A stretch of 64,000 nucleotides of DNA from Termitomyces sp. T153. Taxonomy: Eukaryota; Basidiomycota; Agaricomycetes; Agaricales; Lyophyllaceae. The notes beneath the pieces were generated by a model, which did not search any database, was not told where the DNA came from, and worked only from the letters and a program-made list of their open reading frames with translations. Positions 32,760 through 44,870 of this stretch are shown piece after piece. Every line of letters starts with the position of its first letter. The first letter of the stretch is position 1. The stretch covers positions 1 to 64,000 of the forward strand of contig JACKQL020000179.1 of the NCBI GenBank assembly GCA_018296165.2, in the 5' to 3' direction. Both the position numbers and the translations under genes were made by a program.

Positions 32760-34302
32760 ATGTCCATCAACTTCATCACAGCATTCTCCTTGAGTATGGA
32801 GGAACAGGTGTCACTATATGAAGATATGATTAAAATATACGGTGAACTTCCATACCTCATGGTCAGATTTGGACGCTTGCAAATGATTGGAGGAGCATCA
32901 ACTCTGGCTGTCAGAACCTTGAGGAAGGTAAGCAGGAAAATCTACAAGACGGAAATCATAATGAAAGATATGTACTCTCATCAGGTACTAAAAGCTCTCA
33001 GTGACATAGGTGTAGGTGATGATCAACTGCAACAATTCATTCTGGACTGTCATCTTTCGGCTGAACAAGAGTCTGTGCAAATGTCCCAGATAGCCTCCTT
33101 AAGTACTGTGTATCTCATGTTTATTCGATGGCTTCTGCTCAACGTCTCCTTTTCCTTCAGCTATGTTCGATCAAGTTTGGAAGATGACAAGGACACATTC
33201 ATTCCCTCAGATACCCTTTACTCCTAGTACTGCTGACATGATCAAGAGTCGTTGGCAAGAACTTACACCGCAGGGTTCAACTTTCTTTGAGAAGTATCTG
33301 AGAAGCCTTTGTGTTGAAACAAATCACATAGAGGGAACGTTCCTCTTAGCTCAGCAGGTATGATTGAACATGCTTCAATCACATACCTCGATACTCATGT
33401 ATTTCTCCGCTCAGTGTACCCAAGATCTCATGCATTGTGGTATTGCGGAAGCAACAATCAGCTACCTTCCTCAAAGCAAGATTAAGGACCCGAAAATGAT
33501 CAAAAACATATTGAATGATACACTGGCGGTATATGTTTCCTGTTTACCTCTTTGATGTAGTGACAAAGTGAATTATCAAGGCATACCATAAAATGCGACC
33601 TTTTGTACAAGACCAGGAAGGTTTATCACTGGAAGTGCTTTGTGAAATACATTTGTCACTAATGAAGACTTGTCAATACTCCAAAGAGGGAGCATACATC
33701 CCTGGTGGCAAAACTCGGCAGGAAACAAGGAAGACTGTCATTGTAAGGGGAGACACCAGTGGGGATATCCAGTGCTGTCCGTTCGAACAGGTAAATGCAG
33801 AAATAAAATACATTTGTCGAATGGCAAAAGTAGGTTTCCCAATGTCCGATCAACGCTTTACTTTGCTCAAAAATGACCTAGCAATGGATTCAGAACTGGA
33901 GGGATCCGTTTGCAGTAGCAAGTTGGTTACATCTCGTTCTTGTCAGGTGTCATCCCTTTGAGGTAACTATGGTTTACCATGCTGAGACTGGATAGTATCC
34001 CTCGCTCATATGTACATAGGATGGCAATGGACGTTTGGCACGCCTTATCGCATCTATTCCCCTGATCAAGGCAGGATACCCACCAATGTCCATCTCAGTT
34101 ACACACCGACAGCAATTTTTCCAGGCTATTAACATGGTAAGTGGCATGGGTGTTCAGAATTTCTTGAGACTGATTAGTAAATGCTATAAATATGCGGATC
34201 TAGGCATATACGGGGAATCATATTCCCATGATTGAATGCATAGTTGAGGGCATGCAAGCCACTATCGACTCCGTCATCAATTTGAAGAGCAACACAACTT
34301 AG
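32760..34302 (+). CDS. Fic-domain protein 2 (putative AMP transferase)
   Basis: Exons 32,760-32,927; 32,985-33,102; 33,161-33,357; 33,415-33,528; 33,581-33,829; 33,882-33,962; 34,020-34,136; 34,204-34,302 join to 380 residues. Order of parts matches Fic protein 1: helical N-terminus (YEDMIKIYGELPYLMVRFGR), inhibitory-type helix VETNHIEGTFLL, Fic core, and motif HPFEDGNGRLAR split by an intron between Glu and Asp. The corresponding 114-, 81- and 117-nt exons are the same length in both genes, so this is a tandem duplication followed by divergence. The helix fits (S/T)xxxE(G/N), suggesting class II autoinhibition. An alternative start at 32,635 (MSDYENPWTCAILE) splices into a different frame, so it may be a leader exon or 5' UTR. 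No damage seen. Confidence 0.88.
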
Positions 34303-36063
34303 AGTCTGTTTGGCCGCAATTTGACCACGGTCTGATGGGAGTCTCACTGGCAGAAGGTGGTCATCACCTTTCTTTTCTTCTCTTTATTCATAAGCATATT
34401 TTACACTCGTACTATTGTCCTTATGGTGAAGTGAGATAAGTCACGAAGATCATGTTACATACCATCTACAATTGTACCTATTGTGACAATTCTTCACAGC
34501 TTTACCTCGAACAAGCAAGTCATTTTCAATTCGTTTATCATGTTGTTCCTCGCTCTTTCCAGGAATGTGTGTTCACTATGTCCAAACAGTCTCAGAACTT
34601 TATTCATGTTATTCAGATGGGATATGCATGCAAAATCTTCTTAAGTAGTGATCAGCTTCTTTAAAATTCTCTTGTGCAAAGGACATTGCTACGTCAGGGC
34701 AGCCAATACATGTATGTGAGATACATGATTAGTCTATGACATGTAAAGACTTGACCAAGAGTGCAACGCAGGAGTATATTAAAGCGGCGGCTTGTGCTAT
34801 GCATATTCCAAAAGGTGGTATATGGGCTACATATAATAGTTAACAGATCATCTCTCTTGATGTGCAACGTCAGCGACTCTTTACACGCCCCCCGAATTAT
34901 TCGCACATATCATGTAACCGGGATGCCTTGTAGTCCACTACTTTGAGCAAAAATAAATAGAAAGACCAAGTTCTGCAGGTATCTCAAGATGCACGGCTGT
35001 ACATTTGTACTATCATTATTGCAGATCCTTGTATGTTGTCTGAAGGTCTTCGGATGGAGGTTCATGACAATGTCTTTAGACATTACCACATAGTGGCGCA
35101 TTCACACATTGATTCCAAGACAGAAGGCTTCATATGAGTTGTTGAAAGATTTTACAAACACTTTGTCCTTCGGTAGGATCCGGAATCTTCGCACCTCGGT
35201 AGAAAGCAGTGTGAGTTACCATGAACATCATAAAGACTGAGTACGACTTAATTCGCACAAGAATCAAAAAGAAGCTTACGCCCAGAATTCCCAGATACCT
35301 CGAAGCGTTCGAAGGCATGATAAGTAAATAAACTGTAGTAACGTTGTAGAAGCACAATGAGATGACAAAAAGGAGTTTGAAAAGGAGGTGAAAAAGGAGT
35401 GACGCGCGAACGACGATGGCTAAGGTCTTCATGGGTGCAACGCCTGGTAGGTGCAACTACTTACTGGTCCTAGCAGCAGTGGAATTGACGATACCACTTG
35501 ATAGGTGCACACCAACTGGGCCTCCAGCATTGGACCCCTCGCTCATAGCAAGCAACTGTATGTAGGATGTTAGTGTGTGGAGGACGAGTTATACAAGGGT
35601 CATTATACCTCAGGAAAGAAGAATGCAAGACAAACGCAAGAAAAAAAAAGTAAACAAAGGCAATGTCACATGGTCTTCCAACTCCCGTCATACGAGAGTA
35701 GAAACGTCGTCGACTTTGACCAGGATATGCATGTCAGTAACTTCCGCCCTAGAGAGGGTAACAGTGGAGGTAGCAGCACTAGACAAAAAAGCAGAAAGTG
35801 TTACTTGAATTGAGAGGGGAAGTACAATAAAGTTCAGATCAAAATACATCAGGATAAAACAGAGGGAATTACCCAAATTGGAACGAAGAGTTGCAAGGAA
35901 AGTCCAAAGGGCCGATACCAAAATTCTGCAGAAGATATTCAAAGTGAAGGATCCACGAGAGGAAAGTGGAGCATGGACACAACCCACTTTGTATTGCATT
36001 GCCCCTATACATCTCAATGTCAAACCCATACGTATTTGCTACGATGGATAGCATCATCGAGAT
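34303..36063 (-). other. Intergenic region with small hydrophobic minus-strand ORFs
   Basis: Minus-strand open frames at 35,130-35,456, 35,470-35,691 and 35,688-36,029 contain hydrophobic, membrane-like segments (for example LLFHLLFKLLFVISLCFY). I cannot assign a family or join them confidently. They may be remnants of a membrane protein. The stretch 34,303-35,130 shows nothing recognisable. Confidence 0.3.
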
Positions 36064-37516
36064 CTATAAATCCGAGGTTTGATCCTCTGCCGCCCTGGGT
36101 AGTAGAGGTTCGGTTTCGGTCTGCTGCTGGATTGCCATTGACTTGACAATAATACCGGTACCGATGGGTCCGATGATGGTGCAAAGCATGGCTGCCCAAA
36201 TGATCACCATGTAGATTTCCCCATTGGTGAAGATGCCTGCCCCCTGGGCAATTGAGGCAATCAGGAAAGCAACCTCGCCGCGCGCCATCATTGCAAACCC
36301 GATCAAGAGACCAGCTTTGGTTCGTGTGATGTTGAGCAAAAGACGAGGAAGGTCCACTGAAATTTCACTTATGAAAGACTCTTTCGAGGAAAGAACCCAG
36401 GTACCGGTCAAGAATCTTCCCAAGGCCATGAATAGAGTGTAAACCAATCCCTTAGACCACATGAGCGGAGAACATGTCTTTGATGGGGATTGCAAAGCCA
36501 ATAGAGGCAAAGAAGAAAGGTAACAACAGGTAGTCCTGTATTTGCTGGAGATAGCGCGAGTGCACTGTTTTCCCCACCAGGTTACGATCAATTTCGTTGA
36601 ATGATAGACTATGTTTCTCTGTTAACCACGCAATTGCAATGCCAGATAAGAACGCCATGAAAAGAGGTGATGTACCTGCGTAGGTACCGGCTGCCACGAT
36701 TGTAAAAAGAAGTAATAGATGCAGGAACAGGCTCATTTCAGCTGTATTCCATCTCCAGAGTCTTGAGATGGTATTTGTCATGCATTTAATACAACCTTTG
36801 ACGACTAGTCGAGAGAGAGCTGGCAAACTGTATTGCAGCATCCACAAAATCAATGTTAGCACAATAACACTTCCGAAACTGGCTACAATGGGCCTTGCAA
36901 TGGTGGCACCAATGCTCTGCTGGTCTCCTCCTCCACCAGACAAGCCGAGGACTTTAGTGATGGCAATCAAAACCAACCCCACGACATCATCCATCATCGC
37001 TGCGCTCGATAGGATAATACCGACTTTCTCTTGCTGCAGGCCTGCCACAGAGATGATACTGAACGATGTGCCAAGCGATGTTGCTGAGAGCGCCGCACCC
37101 GCTGCAAAGGCTTGCAAAGCGGTCATCTTGTCCGAACTAGTTGCCGTGGTATTATTAATGAGGGGGATAAGGAGGAATGACAAAGCTATGGGAAGTAAGA
37201 TTCCTGTGAGCGCAATTACAAAAGACAGATGCTTGTTCGCCCATAGATCCGCCAGCGAACTATGTGTACCGCCCTGGAAGCATAACAAGATCAGGCCTAT
37301 ATAGCCAAGCGATACCACTGCTCGCTGAAACTCGGGCGAGAGCAGACCGAGACCGGAGGGCTCGCCAAATAAAACGCCAATAAATATCTGTCCCACGATG
37401 CCGCATGCGAAGAACCAATCCAAGATATGACGGACTACATTGGAGGAAACGAGAAACGAAGATTGGAGAAGGATAGTCGCAATAGATGGCTCATGATATG
37501 CCAGTGCGTGCTCCAT
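36064..37516 (-). pseudogene. Monovalent cation/proton antiporter (CPA2/Kef-type), frameshifted
   Basis: From ATG at 37,516 the minus strand encodes a polytopic membrane protein: FFACGIVGQIFIGVLFGEPS, GYIGLILLCFQGGTHSSLAD, and the paired acidic residues in AAMMDDVVGLVLIAI (about 36,990) expected in CPA-type exchangers. The frame ends after PIKDMFSAHVV at 36,452. The expected continuation (KGLVYTLFMALGRFLTGTWV to LLPRAAEDQTSDL) lies in another frame and runs to 36,064. No intron fits; a 2-base loss near 36,453 would explain it. Apart from this break the sequence is well kept, about 480 residues in total. It could be a young pseudogene, an assembly error, or a truncated 354-residue protein lacking its last helices. 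Intact proteins exchange K+ or Na+ for H+. Confidence 0.8.
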
Positions 37517-40500
37517 TGTTGCTTTACAAGACCTTTCACTATCCTTCCTTTGAGGTTGCCCTTGTTTAGTTGTTTGTCCTACTAGACTGCCGAGCTTGCT
37601 GGGTCTCTGTATACAAGTAAGCAGTCAACCAGGCCAAGGGAGTCAAGTACCGAACGCACGACACGTAGCTTGGAACAGCTGATATCTCAAGAGAGAACGT
37701 TGTAGGATAATAATGACGTCTGCAGCGATGTAAGAATGGTTTATTCAGGCGTCTTTGGGTGTTGAAATACAGTGTCCAGTCAATTGAGCCCGAACGTTGA
37801 AGGTACGACCAATTTGTGACCATGGATCTGGGCTGTCACACCCTGCCCGACTTCACAATGCGGCCCGAAGGACTATTTCTTGTCTCTTATCAATTTACAA
37901 ACGCTGGTTTTAACGACTACGACCACTCTTCACACAGAAATGAGTTCACTCCTTCCTCTGACATTGTTTTTGCTCCATGGTCTGATCCTGACTGCCGCTT
38001 CCTTAAAGGAGATTTTAATTATTGACTCGATTGCAGAATTTCTTTCTGTTGTTGGCATTCTTCCGGGCTGCGTGTCATTATATTGACGTTTCTCTTGTGG
38101 TTTTACATACCTTTGACGGACAAAATGCAAGTGGACCTGGTATCTCCGTGGCATCCGATTTATCTCGTATATCCACATTCACATTAATCAGGCTTTCGTT
38201 CTAGTATATATACTTTCGATTGTCCCTACAGCAGAAATGTCTTTAACATTTGATTTGCCATCGCTTTTAGATGACCGTGTCGTCGATAGTGAACAATCCT
38301 CAATTCACTGTGTTACTATATGCGCCCACTCGGGCTTGAAAATGATACTTTGAGTATTCCCCCGCTGCTATGGATACGACCGCGTTTCTTCCAACTTAGA
38401 GATGCCGTCGGGCAGCGGGAGACGGTGCAGGACATGCTAGCCATAATCTAGGTCGACCGCGTTCTCATTATACGGGCAACAAGTTACACACGTTCTGTTG
38501 TCTCTCTTGCCTTCTTATTTTTGTTCTTATATCACAAATTTGACGCACTATGATCTTGACATATCGTTCGAAAGAATGCTGATGCTTGCTGTCGCCGGCC
38601 TGTTGTTTCGCCTCATTGCAAATGTTAAATCCGCAAGGTGTTGCTTTCCTTTTCAGAAAATTTACTGAGTTGCCCTCCAATGGGACAATCTGTAGCGCGA
38701 ATCTAAAGTGAGATGCATCAACTTGGCCCTCAACTGGGTCGTCGTCAAATTTCCATGTATTGCAATTTGGTACGTATCGATCATATTGTATATACTGAGG
38801 TGTTTTGGCTATACAATATTAGAGTTATCAAAACTACACATATCGTCCATGATCCGCTCGACCGCGATGTCATCTCAAAGCTTTGATCGTTCAGCACTCC
38901 TTAAGTGAAATGATCTTTTAGTAACGGGATGATTCTATTGTGCGCAACATTCCAAGACAACACGTCGTCAGGATCGAGTGGGTTTCCTTGTGTTCACATT
39001 TGGCAATAGTCACCTCGCGGAATAGCTCATATGGTGAAGAACACAAAGCTAGGCCATTGCAGCGATAGACATCGCTTTCGAGTGCGGAACGGCAGCGGAA
39101 GTTAATAGGCAGGGTGGCTTTGGCAATGCTCACAGCCGGTGTTGTTGTGAACACCATACATATGGGCCGTGAGAATAGACACCGATAGATGGTATACGCC
39201 TCTCCCTTGCATCCCAGTATCAATTCTTATTCTTTGCGTCCTTCCCAGTCTTGTCTGTTTTTGTTGCTATGTAATCGAAGATACATTTCCCATCATCAGA
39301 CGGCGCCGAAAACCACACGCGTCCCAATTCACTTCTTTCAAGTGCCCTTTGTAGCAGGTTTTTTTTAGTCAAAGCAGCAACCTCCTCTCGCTCACTTGTT
39401 AATCTCGATAGGTTCTGCGCTCGGGTGATAATCCTGCCCTGCGTATGCGCTGATGTCGAGTATGGACGAGATTTCGAATGCGTATGAAAGTGGGGGTTTC
39501 GGGATGACGTGTGTGAGACGCTGAGGGTCGAGTTAATGGGCCTAAACGCCTGGACAATACGTGGTTATGTGGCCATCAAGGAGAGGGTTGGTAACGAAGA
39601 AGAAAATGATCTAGATGAAAGATGGAGGGGCGGTAGGTTCGAGGCTCAAAATGGGGGGATCTACTTCCTTCTTCAATGTAGCCTGGAGGGATTCAACTTG
39701 GTTTTCATCGTCGCACCCAGGAATCGTGCTTAGTGCCCGCGTGTGGTGTGGGTAAGACTCCAAAGTAAATCACGAGCACACGCACAAACGTCTCCGAGAC
39801 CTCATCATCGTGCTCCTGTTCATCGTGCTGCTCAGTACTGCGTCGATTGACGTGGGCTAGTGTAGGCAAGGCATACCCATCGTTATTGTCGTCATTCTCA
39901 CTGAAACTGGGAAAGGATTTCTAGGATTGAACGAGCGGCGGATGGCCACAAGTCTGAGGCCAGGTTTCTTGTCGCGGGGTGGCACACCGGAGATCCCGAG
40001 GCCCACAAGGTGAGGTGGAGATGGCGGGAAACGAGGAGTTAAACTGAATAAGGCGCCGAGGAGAGCGTAGATTGTTATTATCAAGAGACTGCAACGCAGT
40101 TGTCAGAGTATCGCCAGAACATGACAATAAGGTCGACATGTCGCTATTGGCAGAGGTGGCGGGGTTCACCAGTGCAAGGAGAAGCGTGAAAGATCGAAGA
40201 AAAGTATTGCGCTACATGAGAGCAATGAGTATAGAATGTTATGTGGGTCAAAGGGCTTACTACAGAGAAATACGTACCTAGTTTCTTCTAAGGTTTGGTT
40301 TGCGACTAACCCTTTTCATTTTCCATATGCATCCGCGTGGCTAACCCTGCCAAGTTATGGAAACCGAGAGTCAAGGAATCAACCATTCACACCTATCTAT
40401 CCAGCCTCCCAATTTCAAGAGTAGCGTTAGTGCTGAGTGAGCTGTCGTACGCCAATTTTATTCGACTGTGTCATTTTATATGAAAATCGAGATAAACTTT

Positions 40501-40847
40501 GAATGAGTAATGAGCGTGTCAATACATATGTTGTCAATCATACCTGATGTCAAAATTTTCAATGCTATAAGTCGGGCTCTATTCAGAGCTAACGATACGG
40601 ATAAGTGTAGTCAAATCAAGTCGTGTGTAGTGTTGATAAGTGTAGTCAAACTAACATTAACCACACTAACCACACTAAATCAAGTCGTCGACGTGGCCGA
40701 TTAGATAAGATCTAGATAAGATATGCCGACTTTGGCATTTTCCAAATCGCGATTCCACGGCCTAGACTAACCAGAGAACCAACGATACTCCGTCGGAAAC
40801 AATCACTTGGATACAGGTTCTTACCTTATACATAAACCAAACTCGTC
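37517..40847. other. CpG-normal region with no recognised gene
   Basis: Many short open frames occur on both strands (for example 37,566-37,823 minus, 38,918-39,223 minus, 39,509-39,733 plus), none longer than about 100 codons and none with a domain I recognise. A short duplication with gtgtagtcaaa lies at 40,600-40,665. Decayed genes may be hidden here, but I cannot support one. Confidence 0.3.
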
Positions 40848-42240
40848 TTGCTCTCCACAACCGTCTCTCCAGTCCTTCCTTGCCAAATGTCCTCTCTGCC
40901 GTCTGCACTGTCATCTCCAAAGCCCGTAAAGGCGCCTTCAAAAATAGACACCGACCTCTTCTCTCATGATCTCCATGCCGCCTATTCCTCTGTCCGCCTA
41001 GACCCCAAGCTCATTGAGGACATCAGTGTTGGCAACGTTCTCCCACCTGGCGAAGGAAGAAATACAACCCGTATGGCTGCGTTGCATGCAGGAAATACCA
41101 GACACGACGAGTTTCTACAAAGTGAACAGGCAGTACTCAAGTGGACCCACTAGTCATGAATGAGATCGCGAACTGAATACGTGCAAGCGAGATCGATATC
41201 GTCATTGGTACGTGTTTGTGTTGTTCGTTACTTTCAGCCCGGGCTGACGATGTGCAGGCGCAGGCATATAGAGCATGATGATGAGCTATGGACCTTCAAG
41301 CAGCTTTCATCATTCTGACCCAAAGTACTACGCATCCCTTGGAGAAGACTGTCTTCTCCTCCCAGTCTTCTCCCCATCCGAAGCCGTTTTTCCACATTCT
41401 CCATTTCCCGAAACTCCCAAGATAGCTTCGCTGTCCAAAAGGCAGATTCTCGACCGAAATTCTCCCTCCCAGTGCACAATACGAACAAGAAAGAGGAGGA
41501 ACAAGAACGGGAGGAGCTCGTGGATAGTGATGATGGGATGCGAGAGAGCGTTACGAAGGAGAGTTTGCGAATTGAAACCTGCATTTATCAAGGACAGGAA
41601 GATACACGGGGGAAACGCGCTTCAGGTTAGTGAAGAAGCTGCTGCGGTTCTGCTTGCGCGGCGTGATGTAGTAGAGAGGCTGGGTTTGTCGGTTAGAGGC
41701 AAGTTTGTGTTTGTGGTAACGGCAAGGGTGCCACCGAAGATCATGGGCATTGAATGTTGAACCTGCGTACGGACTTTCGGATTTTGATCATTTGTTGACT
41801 TGAAACTGAGCATGTCGCACAGGTTCTCCGAACAACAGGCCTAACACTTGTTGATATTGATTCATTGAGATAAACGAGGTCTTCGTGAGTCAAGCAATGT
41901 ATTTCATCCGACGTCGACGGTGGTGTAATCGCAATTGGACACCTGTTGGGTTGTGGTGAGTGTTTTTCTGATTTTTATCCTTTGTTTTTTACCTTGGCCT
42001 CGAACGTCATGCTCTTTCTCTGTTGCTACTCTTGTGTTCTTTTCTGTTGCTATTCTTGTGTTCTTTCACCCTCGCCTTCTCTTCCATCATCGCTGACTAC
42101 CCTCCTCCTCAGAGCCGGTACCCGCCAAATCGCAACAGGCCTCAGCATTGCGAAACAATAGGGTGCGCGTGTTTGTGACATCAATGTATATCGTGCGTGG
42201 GATGGGTATGGCGGCTGTGTTTGTTGGCAAGGAGTAGGTT
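40848..42240 (+). pseudogene. Broken peroxisomal 3-ketoacyl-CoA thiolase
   Basis: Thiolase parts appear in order but in different frames: LIEDISVGNVLPPGEG with RMAALHAG (about 41,012-41,100), MMMSYGPSS (41,275), LKPAFIKD (about 41,575), VSEEAAAVLLARRDVVERLG with VPPKIMGI (about 41,625-41,755), VIAIGHLLGC (about 41,925), RQIATGLSIAKQ (about 42,125) and VFVTSMYIVRGMGMAAVFV (about 42,170). The enzyme cleaves 3-ketoacyl-CoA in the last step of fatty-acid beta-oxidation. The active-site Cys segment (normally VNRQCSSG) is shifted in frame and altered near 41,110, and the frame changes again near 41,570. Stops follow at 41,758 and inside the C-terminal domain. An intron of about 160 nt with gt and cag ends (about 41,958-42,112) survives. 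The large intact copy must be elsewhere. Confidence 0.85.
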
Positions 42241-42479
42241 GAGGTCGAGTCATTCCTCTCAGTCTATCCGAGTCATGTTTTCATGTTTTGTTTGTTTTAG
42301 ATCTTGTATCTTTTTGCCTATGAATACTTTCTTTCTAAAAATTTCTCTACTTTGACTTCTGCCCTTGGGCTTTGTATGAATTTTTCTCCCACAAGTACAG
42401 TGCGGTGTACAACGGGTGCGGTCTCGGAGTGATGTCTGCACATCACATCAAGTGTTCTCCATATCGTGTCGAATTCTAG

Positions 42480-44780
42480 TTCTAGCAATGCTGCATGACA
42501 ACTGTAGATATCAATTGTGGTAATTATGATTCGTGGAAAGAGTCATGATGAGAACAGGTATGACATCTAGCTCCACTGATTTCCAGTGACATTGTATGTA
42601 TATAAATGCCAAATGGGTTGCTCAGATAGATCTCCTTCAATCTCACACCTCTGTCACTAAGCACAATCTGAACAATTGAGGATTGCTTTGCTCAACCTCT
42701 GGACTTATCATGACCTCTGAGGAATGGCAACTTATCCAAAGATTTCAAGACTTGTTGAGGAATTGGATTTCTGGTCCAACAAATGTCTCCTTATGCTATC
42801 GTTCACTGTTCATTCCTCTAAATATTGATGTCATGTGCTGAATACTCCATAGGAACGCTGCTTCCAATTACAGCCACTTTAGTCTATTCTTCAACTCAAT
42901 AAGAGATATCTCTCAAAGTCCCACAGTTCCTTTGATTCATTCTAGGCACAATGCTCACTCCTGGAGCTCTATATGGAGTTTAGCCATAACTTTCCTTGGT
43001 CTTCTCATGTACACAGGCTTGTTTGTTGTGGAATTTAACAAGCATTGATTGCTTGTATATTTTTTCTGCCTAGCACTATGCCTCTGTTCAAACGTCTGGA
43101 TTACATGAACACCAGACAGGTGTAGTCCAAAACTGGCTTGAACTCATCCTATATTTGAGCAATGTGTTCTGTTAATCATAGTGAATGTAGCCAATCATTA
43201 ATGATGCCTTCATCATTTGGCGGGCATGGATTGTCTTTGAAAACGTCACTGGGCACTGTATATATAAATAGCACTCTGTCTATCGACTCTCAGTATGTGG
43301 CAGATTTGACTAGGTCTTGTATCAGCTGATATCTCTACAGTGGTCACACTGGTGTTTCTGGGCATATTCTCCAATCCCGATGTTCCGATGGCAGGTATAC
43401 TAGCCAACAGTACAAGTGCATCTCTCCTACTCAATGGAACTACAATTATGTCATTTTTGACCAATTTTGTTGCAACATCCTTCATTGGCTAGAAATTATG
43501 GTATGCCTTTACTTAGTAGCTTACAATACTTGTTTACTTTGTATTCATGTTAATACGGGGCACACTTGAGATTCTTGCAGAAGAACATGAATCCTCAACA
43601 GCATCAGAGATAGATTATGGCATGTCATACATCTCTTGGTAGATGCTGGAGCTGTCTATGGTGTACTTCAGGTAGGATTTTGCAAGCTTATGGCCTATAA
43701 AGCAATAAATATCAAGCCTGCAGTTGCATTACATTGTCCCTAGCATTGAAATGAGCCCCAATAATCTTTGGAGATGTGACTACAATGGTTTATTATTCTA
43801 TTTCAGTATGTACAATCCTTCCTTATAGTTCTACACATGCTTACTTCTTTTGCAGGTTGTCTACCCAGCATTGACAATTGCCCTCATCCATGGGTTATTT
43901 CCAATTGGGGGTATACATCAGACAGTGAATGCCCTCCAAATTTCTCCTCCAGGTGTATGATTGGATGTAAATTTAACTCAGCCAACTCACTATGAATCAT
44001 CCATATTTCAATAGCTTTTCCTGTGATATATCTGCTTTCTGAATTTGACTCTTTCCAGCTAGTCACCCATCACGAGCCCTCCCTCCCCTGCTTATTTATG
44101 TATCTGTTTTATAAAAATTATGTGATGTTGCTCTACTATTTATTGCAGACATTAATAATTGTTATATTCTCAATTTCAACTGATACAAGAGATATTGCAA
44201 TTCCTGATAGATACAATTAAATTACTTCATCAGCCTGCTTGGCATCTCACCTCCATAGTACAGCCACTGATGAAAGGCAGCCTCCCAAGCCAAAGCAAAT
44301 TTATTGCCATTGCAATAAGTGCAATGAGACAGCATCAAAGAACCTAGATGTGGTTCTAGCAGGACTAATACATACAGAAAAGTAGTCATGTAGAGCAAAA
44401 ATGACTTGGAAAGAAAGGTTCTCTGGCCTGCTTTTCCACATCCATTATCATTTTTCAAGGAGCAGTTGTGGCATAGCCATATGTAGTCCCCTACAGTATG
44501 TACAAGGTGTGATTTACGGACACTTCTTCCTCAGGCTTCCCTGTCCTGGATTGAAAGTCTTTCCAGAAAGTTGATTCATGTCACTTGATTCACAGTCCTG
44601 AAGTTTATACAGTGGTTATCCGGGTAAACAACAGTTCCTTTCTACAAGAAACTCTAATTTAATTGATCACTAGCCAGTTTTCAGGGTATCCATCTCAAAC
44701 TATTGTGACAAATATGACAGAGCAAGTTGCAGTCTTTCCCCTTTCAGAATCAATCCTTTCAATCACGGGTCGACCATGTA
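42480..44780. mobile_element. CpG-poor block of unidentified, probably transposon-derived sequence
   Basis: CpG drops here, although less completely than in the other blocks. Open frames (for example 43,246-43,485 minus) are short and none is recognisable. Hydrophobic plus-strand fragments (VYPALTIALIHGLFPIGG, about 43,860) hint at a decayed membrane-protein gene. I cannot decide between an old transposon and a methylated dead gene. Confidence 0.35.
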
Positions 44781-44870
44781 CTCGGCATGTTGTATATCTG
44801 TTCCTTTGCTGAACTGATGTAGCTGTATGTTTTCATCCAAATCTAGATCTCATAGTGAATCAGTAGGAGT

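Noticed and set aside
27985..34302. Functional link between the JAMM deubiquitinase and the Fic pair
   Set aside because: They are adjacent on the same strand, but fungi do not use operons here and nothing in the sequence ties their roles together.
36768..37304. Plus-strand 178-codon open frame
   Set aside because: Shadow of the antiporter gene on the other strand.
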